From an uncultured Allobaculum sp. (GTDB lineage Bacteria; Bacillota_I; Bacilli_A; Erysipelotrichales; Erysipelotrichaceae), in NCBI GenBank assembly GCA_910577085.1, contig CAJTLE010000061.1, forward strand, positions 1 to 16,669: 16,669 nt of DNA, given 5' to 3'. The stretch's first letter is position 1, and each line of letters opens with the position of its first letter. The notes under the pieces were generated by a model. It saw only the letters and a list, made by a program, of their open reading frames with translations. It was not told where the DNA came from and did not search any database. This document shows positions 1 through 7,082 of this stretch, in pieces. The position numbers were made by a program, and so were the translations under genes.

Positions 1-92
1 AGGTAAAAAATATTTATGAATCTATGAAGATAGAAATTCCTGCAACACTCAATATCGATGATCTTAAAAAGTCACTTTCTTTCAAGTGGTAG
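1..92 (+). CDS. 3' end of a truncated plus-strand gene, possibly a transposase
   Basis: From base 3 an open frame runs to a TAG at 90-92 and encodes 29 residues, containing IEIPATLNIDDLKKSLSFKW just before the stop. The gene begins outside the window, so no domain can be identified. A short basic C-terminus next to an insertion-sequence-like ORF makes a transposase end plausible, but this is inference. It converges on the minus-strand ORF that ends at 124, with 31 bases between the two stops. It could equally be the end of an unrelated gene. Confidence 0.4.
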   Translation, partial: VKNIYESMKIEIPATLNIDDLKKSLSFKW

Positions 93-123
93 ATGTAGAG
101 TTACTTTTGGTCTCATCTTAGGT

Positions 124-450
124 TTATAGGTCTTCGGGAAAAGCCTTTTTGATTGTTTTCAGAGCATGTCGTAAGGATTTGTTTTCAGTTTCAAGATTCT
201 GAACTTTGTTTTTCAACTCATCAATCTGATTGTAAAGTGGGGAACAGTCAATGAGTTTCGAGATTTCATCGGCATCAGAGGGCTTTTTACCATGACGGTG
301 AGCAGTGGGGATAATATTTCCATTTTCGTCGACTCTGCCAAGATATCTTCTTTTAGGTCTTGGCTGTTTTAGCTCGGGAACCCAGACTGATGTGCTGTCA
401 TAAGCGTAAGTAATACCAGTTTTTTTGTTTTTCTGATAGATGATTGCCAC
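124..450 (-). CDS. Small IS-associated accessory ORF with coiled coil
   Basis: This encodes 108 residues. Residues 1-55 form a basic region (MAIIYQKNKKTGITYAY, then QPRPKRRYLGRVD) of a type I recall from short proteins encoded beside DDE transposases in Bacillota insertion sequences. Residues 70-100 have heptad-like spacing (YNQIDELKNKVQNLETENKSL) and should form a coiled coil, perhaps for oligomerisation. Translation starts at GTG (448-450); AGGAGGAG seven to eight bases upstream on the minus strand decides this start. No transposase follows it in the same orientation within the window, so the element is either incomplete or extends beyond the left edge. The exact IS family could not be assigned. 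Confidence 0.6.
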   Translation of the reverse strand: MAIIYQKNKKTGITYAYDSTSVWVPELKQPRPKRRYLGRVDENGNIIPTAHRHGKKPSDADEISKLIDCSPLYNQIDELKNKVQNLETENKSLRHALKTIKKAFPEDL

Positions 451-483
451 TTCAGTCTCCTCCTATAGTGCTGATATACCTAT

Positions 484-512
484 TGTATAATCTGTTTTAG
501 ATGATTAATCAA
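484..512 (-). promoter_or_regulatory. Sigma-A type promoter for the 108-residue ORF
   Basis: On the minus strand TTGATT (507-512) and TATACA (484-489) are separated by exactly 17 bases, and the GTG start lies 34 bases beyond the -10 hexamer. A near-perfect inverted repeat, GATTAATC-AAAC-GATTTAATC (503-523), covers the -35 box and could bind a repressor or the element's own protein; that role is inference. Confidence 0.6.
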
Positions 513-549
513 ACGATTTAATCTAACTAGGTCATTCATTAAAACATGT

Positions 550-589
550 AAAAAAGCCGAGTTTTATCTGTAATAGAAACTCGACTTTT
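550..589 (-). terminator. Rho-independent terminator, minus strand, probably of the bgl-licT unit
   Basis: Arms 552-564 and 577-589 form a 13-bp stem with a 12-base loop. The single non-Watson-Crick position is a G-U pair in minus-strand RNA but a C-A mismatch in plus-strand RNA. In the minus direction the stem is followed by about six U. It lies 320 bases beyond the licT stop codon, and the miniature element at 762-881 now sits in between. It insulates the promoter at 484-512 from upstream transcription. Confidence 0.65.
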
Positions 590-753
590 ACTAATGTTAT
601 TTTTTGAGTTTGTGTGGATGTGAATGCAAAGGACCACTAGAACTTTTCCAATAAGCCAAACTATGCAAATAGCCCATTTACAAGTTTCAAAACATTCCAG
701 CATGCAAAAACTCTTCTTCCAACAGGTCATTGCTATGGAAAAAGAGTACTGAA
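590..753. other. Non-coding stretch, no feature recognised
   Basis: A 63-residue minus-strand frame covers part of this stretch (it starts at 730), but it is rich in Cys and Trp, resembles no family I know and lacks a convincing ribosome binding site. I see no gene, repeat or RNA here. Confidence 0.4.
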
Positions 754-889
754 AAAACTCGGGTTCTTACGCAAAATCTGTGGTTTTCCAAGAAAATTCT
801 AATCAGCGCCTCTTAAAGTCCTTTAAATAAGGAAGTACTGACCGGTAACTCTTATCGGACCACGCAGATTACGTAAGAACCAAAATTCG
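754..889. mobile_element. 120-bp miniature transposable element (MITE), ISL3-like ends
   Basis: The element spans 762-881. Its left end reads GGTTCTTACGCAAAATCTGTGG inwards and its right end, on the other strand, reads GGTTCTTACGTAATCTGCGTGG: the first ten bases are identical and the similarity continues with a small gap. It is flanked by AAAACTCG (754-761) and AAAATTCG (882-889), an 8-bp target duplication with one mismatch. ISL3-family elements make 8-bp duplications and have ends beginning GG-TCTT, so an ISL3-type transposase acting in trans is likely. There is no room for a transposase, so it is non-autonomous. It lies 22 bases beyond the licT stop codon. Confidence 0.75.
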
Positions 890-910
890 TATTTGTATCG
901 ATTCAACTTT

Positions 911-1750
911 CTAGTTTTTCTGATTCATCAGGCGTTGAATATGAATACCAAGATAGCAGACTTCTTCATCAGGAATCAGATAATGCGCATTGGATTCCAG
1001 AAAACCTCTGACCTTTGAAGCAATGGCCATTGCCTGTGGATAGCGCCGGCGAAGTCCAGAATACAAATCCGGATCGGTATCTGCAAGCAAGGACCTGCTG
1101 ACAAGACGCTGAACAAAAAACTGCAGATGAGTCATAAAGCGCGAATAATGAATCGAATCTTTATCCACTGGGCCAGGCAGATTGAGCAGGACAATCTGTA
1201 AAACCTGCTTTTCAATCTTGGCTGCGGCTCCTGCATCGTAGTTTTTGTTGTCCGCCGATTGCGCATTAATAATATGGAAAGCAATGTTGGCAGCTTCTTC
1301 GGGTGGAAGAACAATCTTGCAGACCGATTTAACAACCTTCAGACCATACTCACCAACGCGGAATTCTCTTGGATAAAAAGATTTTATTTCCCAGAAAACA
1401 CGGTTAACCACATTCAGATTCTGCTTCTGACGTTCTACCGCAAAGTGAAGGTGATCGGTTAATGCCAGGTAGACATGGGGATTGAGTTTAACTCCTAAAA
1501 CTGCCTGGGCGTATTCCACAATCAGGCTGGCAGCTTCCAGATAGACTGGTTCGATCTGTTCCAGCAGTTCTTCAAGCATTTCCAGTTCTTTATGCTCTGG
1601 TCGAAAAATCCGGCCAGCCGGGGTAATCTCGACTTCCTGACCTGGCTTACTTCCGTATCCAACACCTTTTTGAAGCAGAATCATTTCTGACTGCCGCCCA
1701 TCTTCCACAATCACTACGCTGGAATTCAGAACTTTCTTAATACGCGCCAT
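911..1750 (-). CDS. licT: LicT/BglG-family transcriptional antiterminator
   Basis: This 279-residue protein has the full family length. Residues 1-55 match the RNA-binding CAT domain (MARIKKVLNSSVVIVEDGRQ). Two PTS regulation domains follow, about 65-170 and 171-279. The four regulatory histidines phosphorylated by HPr or the PTS permease are visible at H100 (LTDHLHFA), H159 (IAFHIINAQ), H208 (MTHLQFF) and H270 (LGIHIQRL). In the family the unphosphorylated or HPr-phosphorylated dimer binds a ribonucleic antiterminator (RAT) hairpin and prevents termination when a beta-glucoside is present. The gene follows the 6-phospho-beta-glucosidase by 131 bases on the same strand and probably shares its transcript. 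I could not find a recognisable RAT before either gene. The ATG is preceded by GGAAAGGACGGAAG. Confidence 0.93.
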   Translation of the reverse strand: MARIKKVLNSSVVIVEDGRQSEMILLQKGVGYGSKPGQEVEITPAGRIFRPEHKELEMLEELLEQIEPVYLEAASLIVEYAQAVLGVKLNPHVYLALTDHLHFAVERQKQNLNVVNRVFWEIKSFYPREFRVGEYGLKVVKSVCKIVLPPEEAANIAFHIINAQSADNKNYDAGAAAKIEKQVLQIVLLNLPGPVDKDSIHYSRFMTHLQFFVQRLVSRSLLADTDPDLYSGLRRRYPQAMAIASKVRGFLESNAHYLIPDEEVCYLGIHIQRLMNQKN

Positions 1751-1881
1751 CGTCTTTCTTCCGTCCTTTCCCTTTTCTTCTCAAATCTTTTAATCCTCTT
1801 AGAATCTTTGATTCTTTATTTTGATTCCGGTTTACTCTGTTCATCAAAACAGAATTGGCTCAATACGTCCATACCAATCGA

Positions 1882-3354
1882 TCAAATCTTCCTGGATTCT
1901 TCTTCGTGCAGGCTGGCACCATTGGTCGCAATGACCTTCTGATACCAGTTAAAGCTGTCTTTTTTATAGCGGTTGAGAGTGCCGTTGCCCATGTCATCCT
2001 GATCTACATAGATAAAGCCGTATCGTTTGGACATCTGATTCGTGGATGCAGAGATTAAGTCAATTGGTGCCCAGCTGGTATAGCCCATCAGTTCAACTCC
2101 TTCATCGATCGCTTTTTCGATTTCCAGAAAGTGCGAACGGAAATAGTCAATGCGGTATGGGTCATGAATCGAACCGTCTTCTTCCAGAACATCCTTGGAG
2201 CCAATCCCGTTTTCAACGATGAATAATGGCTTGCGATAGCGGTCATACAGTTCGATCAGTGAAATGCGAAGACCTACCGGGTCAACCTGCCAGCCCCATC
2301 CCGAAGAAGGAAGATATGGATTTTTGACACCCAGAACTGTATTACCTGGAGTGCGTTCTGCATTTGGATCAGTGGATTCTGTCATGGACATGTAATAGCT
2401 GAAGGAGACAAAATCAACGACACCTTTCTTGAGAAGGTCCAGATCGCCTTCTTCAATTTTCAGAACAATATTCTGAGCTTCCAGTTCTTTCAGTTTCAGC
2501 CGTGGGTATTCGCCAAAGACCATCACATCGGAATAGAACATATTATCCAGATTCTTTTTCTGGGTAGCTGCAACATCTTCCGGTTTGCAGGTACGTGGAT
2601 ACGTCATCAGTTTGGTGAGCATGCATCCCATTTTTGCATCCGGGCGGATTTCTTTGAGCAGAATAGCCGCTTTCGCAGAGGCTACAAACTGATGATGCAA
2701 AGCCTGATAGCAGCATTGCAGTTCATTGCCATTGCACAGTTCTGGAATGATTCCCGCTGTTGTATATGGATGACGGATAATGGAATCCACTTCATTGAAG
2801 TTCAACCAGCACTTTACATAGGGGGTAAATTCTTCAAAGCAGGTTTTCGCAAACCGCATGAAATATTCGATCACCCGGCGGTCGGTCCAGCCATTGTATT
2901 TCAAAGCCAGATTGAGTGGTGGTTCATAATGGTGCAAAGTCACTAGTGGCTCAATATTGAGACGCTTCATCTCCTGGAAGAGATCTTTATAGTAACGGAT
3001 TCCTTCTTCATTTGGTGTTTCTTCTTCGCCAGTTGGATACAGACGGGTCCAGGCAATGGATACGCGCAGAACTTTGAAGCCCATTTCCGCAAACAGAGCT
3101 AAGTCTTCCTTGTAATGATGATAGAAATCAATTCCGCGGCGCTTTGGATAATACGTATCATCCAGATCTGCGATTGCTTCCTGAATTTCTTCCAGCGAAA
3201 CCTGATTATGCTTTTTATAGTCTTTAACATCAACATTGGGTTTGTAGGTGGCTACATCCGCAACAGACGGTCCTTTCCCACCTTCGTTCCAGGCTCCCTC
3301 AACCTGGTTTGCGGCCAGTGCACCGCCCCATAAAAATCCTTCCGGGAATGGCAT
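1882..3354 (-). CDS. 6-phospho-beta-glucosidase, glycoside hydrolase family 1
   Basis: This 490-residue cytoplasmic enzyme hydrolyses phosphorylated beta-glucosides, such as cellobiose-6-phosphate, that are imported through the PTS. The GH1 barrel is complete: N-terminal FPEGFLWGGALAANQVEGAW, the acid/base E188 in LNFNEVD, and the nucleophile E381 in FIVENGIG. The segment S435...S442-K443-R444-Y445 (LISASTNQMSKRYGF) is the loop that binds the substrate 6-phosphate in this subfamily and separates it from plain beta-glucosidases. GAGGAG lies upstream of the ATG. The antiterminator gene follows. No PTS permease for the sugar lies in the window, so uptake must be encoded elsewhere. BglA, BglH, AscB and CelA-type names are all used in this family, so no symbol is given. 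Confidence 0.93.
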   Translation of the reverse strand: MPFPEGFLWGGALAANQVEGAWNEGGKGPSVADVATYKPNVDVKDYKKHNQVSLEEIQEAIADLDDTYYPKRRGIDFYHHYKEDLALFAEMGFKVLRVSIAWTRLYPTGEEETPNEEGIRYYKDLFQEMKRLNIEPLVTLHHYEPPLNLALKYNGWTDRRVIEYFMRFAKTCFEEFTPYVKCWLNFNEVDSIIRHPYTTAGIIPELCNGNELQCCYQALHHQFVASAKAAILLKEIRPDAKMGCMLTKLMTYPRTCKPEDVAATQKKNLDNMFYSDVMVFGEYPRLKLKELEAQNIVLKIEEGDLDLLKKGVVDFVSFSYYMSMTESTDPNAERTPGNTVLGVKNPYLPSSGWGWQVDPVGLRISLIELYDRYRKPLFIVENGIGSKDVLEEDGSIHDPYRIDYFRSHFLEIEKAIDEGVELMGYTSWAPIDLISASTNQMSKRYGFIYVDQDDMGNGTLNRYKKDSFNWYQKVIATNGASLHEEESRKI

Positions 3355-3840
3355 GATAATCTCCTCACTGCTCTTCTATCCGGTTGATCTATTTTCAGAT
3401 CTATGACCAGATCCATTCTTCGATCCCAAAGATCACTTCAGATATTCGCTATCTATTTGTTCTTTGTCTCTTTACGAAGGGCAGCAACTGAAGCAGATCT
3501 TTGGACGAAGATTTTCATTCAAACTGGTCCTGAATCGATTTCATCCAGTAGAGCACAAATTCAGTTTACCGATTTTGCACTTTCCTGAAAACATCAATTT
3601 GGTTCAGATTTTACCGCAACAATAATTAAATATGTTTTAAGATTCAGCCTGTTTTTGCAGGGATATCAGGATAGACAACCTGAAGTTCTTTTACTTGTGA
3701 GCTCCGGCAGATCCAACCATACAAAAAGAAGATGTCTGCCATAACATATCGCTTTTCTGCATATTGCTTTTCTGCCCTATTGGCTCATAAACATCAGAAA
3801 TCAGAATTCTGAATCTTCTGAAACTTGTTAGAGTACGATC
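3355..3840. other. Long leader or intergenic region before the beta-glucosidase gene
   Basis: This 486-bp stretch has no credible gene. Reading on the minus strand, I looked for the TTACTG...CAGGCAAAACC pattern of a RAT/terminator and did not find it. Present instead are several AGATCT/GATC motifs close together (3393-3500 region), a cre-like near-palindrome TGAATCGATTTCA (3531-3543) one base short of the CcpA consensus, a 13-base imperfect direct repeat ATYGCTTTTCTGC (3748-3760 and 3763-3775), and a 12-base palindrome TCAGAATTCTGA (3801-3812). No promoter with two good hexamers was seen. The region probably carries the bgl promoter and catabolite control, but none of it is demonstrated. Confidence 0.4.
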
Positions 3841-4086
3841 TTACTGTTCCAGAAATTTTTTCGTTCTTCGATTGATATAGGTGAAAATTCCAAGAATCAT
3901 TGCGGGAACAAGGGATAACAGTCCGACCATAGCTGAAGCCTCATGGGCATAAGATGACTGCCAGACGGCACCCAGTACATCTGTGATTTCCCTGTTCTTT
4001 GTGATCAGAAATCCAATAAGCGGTGCGGTTACCTGAAGGCCAAGAAGAATTGTATTCTGCAAATACCATGGTGTCGGTTCACTGCT
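3841..4086 (-). pseudogene. C-terminal remnant of a membrane permease
   Basis: The minus frame is open from just after a TAG (4087-4089) to a TAA at 3841 and encodes about 81 residues. It has two hydrophobic segments (around NTILLGLQVTAPLIGFLI and MVGLLSLVPAMILGIFTYI) and ends in a basic cytoplasmic tail INRRTKKFLEQ. This is the typical end, last two transmembrane helices, of a 12-helix sugar or drug permease (GPH or MFS type; the subfamily is unresolved). There is no ATG and no ribosome binding site; a TTG at 4062 is the only start codon candidate. The missing 5' part would have lain towards the TetR operator, so a deletion probably joined the operator region to the permease end. Confidence 0.55.
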
Positions 4087-4122
4087 CTACAAGAACAACA
4101 CCAGAATCAATTTTATGAGATT

Positions 4123-4138
4123 TGTTACATATGCAACA
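4123..4138. promoter_or_regulatory. Putative TetR-family operator
   Basis: TGTTACATATGCAACA is a 16-base palindrome with one mismatched pair, centred between 4130 and 4131. It lies 31 bases before the start codon of the TetR-type regulator. The position and the size fit an autoregulatory TetR operator. Binding is inference. Confidence 0.5.
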
Positions 4139-4169
4139 CTGGAAAAGATACTGTTGAAGAAGGAGTAAG

Positions 4170-4674
4170 ATGGCTGAAAAACTGGATAGACGAACCGCTT
4201 ATACCCGGATGGTAATCCGTGAATCTCTGTATAAACTGCTGGAAAAGAAACACCTTTCTGAGATTACTGTTAAAGAGCTCTGTGAAAAAGCAGAAGTCAA
4301 CCGTACAACTTTTTACAGAAACTATCTGGATATCTATGACTTGTACGAAAAGCTGGAGGAAGAACTGACAGAAAAAGCATTTGCGAAGGGTGATATCGAA
4401 AAGGATAGATACAGGCTGCTGAAACTGATCTATGAGAATCAGGCTTTCTATCGTGAATTTTTTGACTCCCGACTGGAGAGCCGTTATATCAAACAAACCA
4501 TTCAGAAAACATATGACGAGATGAAAAATCTGCTGATCGAGCGTGGTACATATGATGAAAAGACATTCCGGATTCTGTATCAATACAATTACTACGGTTT
4601 CATTGGGGTGCACGGAAGGCCCTGAGGAATTTGGAAAGATCCTGTACGCCATCGTGGAAAAAGAATACCAATAA
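4170..4674 (+). pseudogene. TetR/AcrR-family regulator with a C-terminal frame disruption
   Basis: The ATG at 4170 is preceded by GAAGGAG. Residues 1-60 form a TetR helix-turn-helix (ITVKELCEKAEVNRTTFYRNYLDIYDLYEKL), and the rest resembles the helical C-terminal domain of DhaS-like TetR proteins. The frame runs into TGA at 4623-4625 after 151 residues, ending FIGVHGRP. From 4609 the next frame reads CTEGPEEFGKILYAIVEKEYQ to a TAA at 4672-4674, which is the expected TetR ending. The two halves do not abut as in a simple one-base slip: the linking helix normally found between FIG and the CTEG-like segment appears to be missing, so an out-of-frame deletion is likely. The N-terminal DNA-binding part may still be made. 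It is the only substantial plus-strand gene, divergent from the permease remnant it may once have controlled. Confidence 0.75.
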
Positions 4675-4807
4675 TATCCTCCTCTCGATTCCTATCATCT
4701 TCTCAGTCGATTCACATTCCTCCAGAACCTCATGAACAAGAATTGAAGATCTGCAAAGCCAGGAATCCAGGCTTTGGAATTTTCAATTCACTAAAGCCAG
4801 GCAACAA

Positions 4808-4837
4808 AAAAATCCGCCTTATCTAAAGCGGATTTTT
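4808..4837 (-). terminator. Rho-independent terminator after guaA
   Basis: Arms 4808-4817 and 4828-4837 form a perfect 10-bp stem (AAAAATCCGC/GCGGATTTTT) with a 10-base loop, starting 10 bases beyond the guaA stop codon. Minus-strand RNA has a run of U after the stem. The symmetric A/T flanks may let it also stop plus-strand transcription coming from the TetR remnant. Confidence 0.88.
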
Positions 4838-4847
4838 GTTTGATTTA

Positions 4848-6389
4848 CTATTCGAATTCGATTGTTCCAGGTGGCTTGGAAGTAATATCGTAGAGTACGC
4901 GGTTCACGTGTGGAACTTCGTTAATGATACGATCCGATACACGGCCTAATACATCCCATGGAATGCGGGCCCAGTCAGCAGTCATACCATCGATCGAGGT
5001 AACGGCACGGATAGCAACAGCGTAATCATACGTCCGCTGGTCACCCATAACACCAACCGAACGCATGTTGGTTAAGGCTGTGAAGTATTGCCAGATGTCA
5101 CCTTCAAGACCGGCTTTGGCAATTTCTTCACGCAGGATGGCATCGGATTCACGGACAATTTCAAGTTTTTCGTCAGTGATTTCACCGATGATCCGGATTC
5201 CCAGACCTGGTCCTGGGAATGGCTGTCTCCATACCATTTCGTGTGGCAGGCCTAATTCTTCACCAAGGGCGCGGACTTCGTCTTTGAACAGAGTGTTCAG
5301 AGGTTCGATCAGCTGGAAGCCCATGTCTTTTGGCAGACCACCTACGTTGTGGTGGGATTTGATGGTTTGCGCGGAGTTGGTTCCGGATTCAATCACGTCG
5401 GTATAAAGAGTTCCCTGGGCAAGCCATTTTACGTCTTTATCCTTGAGCAGTTTTTTCACTTCGTCATCGAAGGTGTATACAAATTCGCCGCCGATGATTT
5501 TACGTTTCTGTTCAGGATCGCTGACCCCTGCAAGTTTATCGAGGAAGCGGTCTTTGGCATCGATGCGGATCAGGTTGATGTTCATGTTTTTGCCGAAGGT
5601 TTCCATGACGGATTCACCTTCGCCTTTACGCAACAGACCGTGGTCGATGAACATCGCAACTAACTGATCACCAATGGCTTCATGGAGCAGTGCAGCAACA
5701 ACGGAAGAGTCTACACCACCAGAAAGACCTAAAAGAACAGTATCGTCACCGACTTTTTCCTTGATCAGTTTTTTCTGGGTTTCAATAAAGTCATGCATGG
5801 TCCAGTTTGCCTGGGCGTTGCAGATCTTGAAGACAAAGTTTTTCAGAATATCGTTTCCGTATTCGGAATGACGGACTTCTGGGTGGAACTGTAAACCATA
5901 AATATGGCTTTCGGTATTTTCGATGGCCGCAAATGGGCAGGTTGAGCTCTTGGCAATCACATCGAAATGTGGCGGCAGTTCACTGACCTGGTCTCCATGG
6001 GACATCCAGACTGTTTCTTTTTCCGGAAGTCCTTCAAAGAGTTTGTTTTCTTTCACGATCTCGATTTCTGTCCGGCCGTATTCTTTCAGATCACTGGCCT
6101 TGACATGACCGCCTAAGGCAAGGGTAAGCATCTGCATGCCATAGCAGATACCCAGAATTGGAATTCCGGATGTATAAATCGCCGGATCACATTTTGGAGC
6201 GTTTTCTTCATAGGCTGAGTTTGGACCGCCGGAGAAAATGATGCCTTTCACATCCTGAAGGGCAAGAATTTCTTCGAGGGTCATTGTGCCGGGATGAAGT
6301 TCGGAGTATACACCGAATTCACGGATGCGTCTGGCAATCAGCTGGTTATACTGGGAGCCAAAGTCTAAAACGACAATCTTATCTGGCAT
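4848..6389 (-). CDS. guaA: GMP synthase, glutamine-hydrolysing
   Basis: This 513-residue enzyme has the full family length and makes GMP from XMP, ATP and glutamine, the last step of guanine nucleotide synthesis. Residues 1-190 are the class I glutamine amidotransferase with nucleophile C82 (GICYGMQ) and H169/E171 (FHPEVRHSE). Residues 200-395 are the ATP pyrophosphatase domain with its loop SGGVDSS at 223-229. The C-terminal dimerisation domain ends in the canonical KPPGTIEFE. The ATG is preceded by GTGAGGT. It follows the acetyltransferase gene by 105 bases with no clear terminator between, so it may be co-transcribed with the t6A block; a weak promoter (TTGTTC-17-GATAAG, minus strand) lies in the gap. 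No guanine riboswitch is visible. Confidence 0.98.
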   Translation of the reverse strand: MPDKIVVLDFGSQYNQLIARRIREFGVYSELHPGTMTLEEILALQDVKGIIFSGGPNSAYEENAPKCDPAIYTSGIPILGICYGMQMLTLALGGHVKASDLKEYGRTEIEIVKENKLFEGLPEKETVWMSHGDQVSELPPHFDVIAKSSTCPFAAIENTESHIYGLQFHPEVRHSEYGNDILKNFVFKICNAQANWTMHDFIETQKKLIKEKVGDDTVLLGLSGGVDSSVVAALLHEAIGDQLVAMFIDHGLLRKGEGESVMETFGKNMNINLIRIDAKDRFLDKLAGVSDPEQKRKIIGGEFVYTFDDEVKKLLKDKDVKWLAQGTLYTDVIESGTNSAQTIKSHHNVGGLPKDMGFQLIEPLNTLFKDEVRALGEELGLPHEMVWRQPFPGPGLGIRIIGEITDEKLEIVRESDAILREEIAKAGLEGDIWQYFTALTNMRSVGVMGDQRTYDYAVAIRAVTSIDGMTADWARIPWDVLGRVSDRIINEVPHVNRVLYDITSKPPGTIEFE

Positions 6390-6494
6390 AGTCTGACCTC
6401 ACTTTTCTATCTTTCACTTTCGTCTTTTGCCTTATCTTATCGAACTTTCGTCCTTGAAGAACAAAACTCGAGATTTTCAGGCTTTTTTGGTGAT

Positions 6495-7082
6495 TCATTC
6501 TGTTTCATTGGAGTACTTTAACGGGTTTTCGCCTGATTCCATCCGCTGTTCAAATTCAGCGCGGATGTCTTCCAGGGAAAGCCTTTGTGGATGGTCAAAA
6601 CTGTTAATCTGCTTTTCCATCCATGCCACATCATACCACTGACCATTCTTGTAACCCGCCTTGAACAGCAGGCCAAACTGCCTGAACCCATAGCTTTTCT
6701 GATAGGCCAGACTGTGATCATTGCTTGCGGTCGTACAGCTGATCAGGCGGACAATCCCCATGGCCTTACAGATGGCTTCCAGATGCTCATAGAGCGCTTT
6801 GGCCAGACCATGATGATCTCCTTTGACAAAGTAGATAGTCAGTTCAGCATCAAACTGATAGGACTCCTTGCCTAAAAAGGCATGCGCATAGCCAAAACCA
6901 ATAACCTGGCCTTCATATTCGGCCACCAGATAGGGATAGGCGCTGGCAATTGCCTGCTGGTCTGCCTCAAACTGAGTGTATTGGGGATTGGACCAGGCAA
7001 GATTGGCAGCGGAGTGCTGGATATAGGTGCAAAGAATCGTATAGATCGCTGGCAGATCGGCCGGGGTCATAAAACGAATCAC
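6495..7082 (-). CDS. GNAT acetyltransferase, phosphinothricin/methionine-sulfoximine-like (Pat/MnaT type)
   Basis: This 195-residue GNAT protein has N-terminal MIRFMTPADLPAIYTIL, a central VIGFGYAHAF strand, an acetyl-CoA pyrophosphate loop around residues 89-98 (GDHHGLAKALYEHLE), and SLAYQKSYGFRQFG followed by YKNGQWYDVAWMEK near 143-156. The last motif (K-x-G-x-W-D-V) is characteristic of the Pat/YncA group, which acetylates small amine-bearing substrates. Residues 158-195 are an extra polar tail beyond the usual family end. The start is GTG at 7080-7082, sharing one base with the tsaD stop (TAGTG), so translation is probably coupled; an internal ATG four codons later is an alternative. The substrate is unknown. 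Confidence 0.85.
   Translation of the reverse strand: MIRFMTPADLPAIYTILCTYIQHSAANLAWSNPQYTQFEADQQAIASAYPYLVAEYEGQVIGFGYAHAFLGKESYQFDAELTIYFVKGDHHGLAKALYEHLEAICKAMGIVRLISCTTASNDHSLAYQKSYGFRQFGLLFKAGYKNGQWYDVAWMEKQINSFDHPQRLSLEDIRAEFEQRMESGENPLKYSNETE

Noticed and set aside
539..730. 63-residue minus-strand frame
   Set aside because: Cys/Trp-rich composition, no ribosome binding site, overlaps the hairpin terminator at its end and matches no family I know.
3531..3543. Near-palindrome TGAATCGATTTCA as a CcpA cre site
   Set aside because: It resembles the consensus but is one base short of the 14-base spacing, and no promoter could be placed beside it. It is mentioned only in the description of the region.
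3748..3775. Two 13-base direct repeats with a 15-base period as a CRISPR-like or iteron array
   Set aside because: Only two imperfect units occur, too short and too few for either.
4125..4652. 175-residue minus-strand frame opposite the TetR gene
   Set aside because: The plus-strand helix-turn-helix protein with GAAGGAG before its ATG is convincing, and the shadow is rich in Phe, Cys and Ile without a recognisable domain.
6390..6494. Guanine riboswitch or T-box before guaA
   Set aside because: No purine-riboswitch core or T-box sequence could be read in the 105-base gap; only a weak promoter-like pair was seen.
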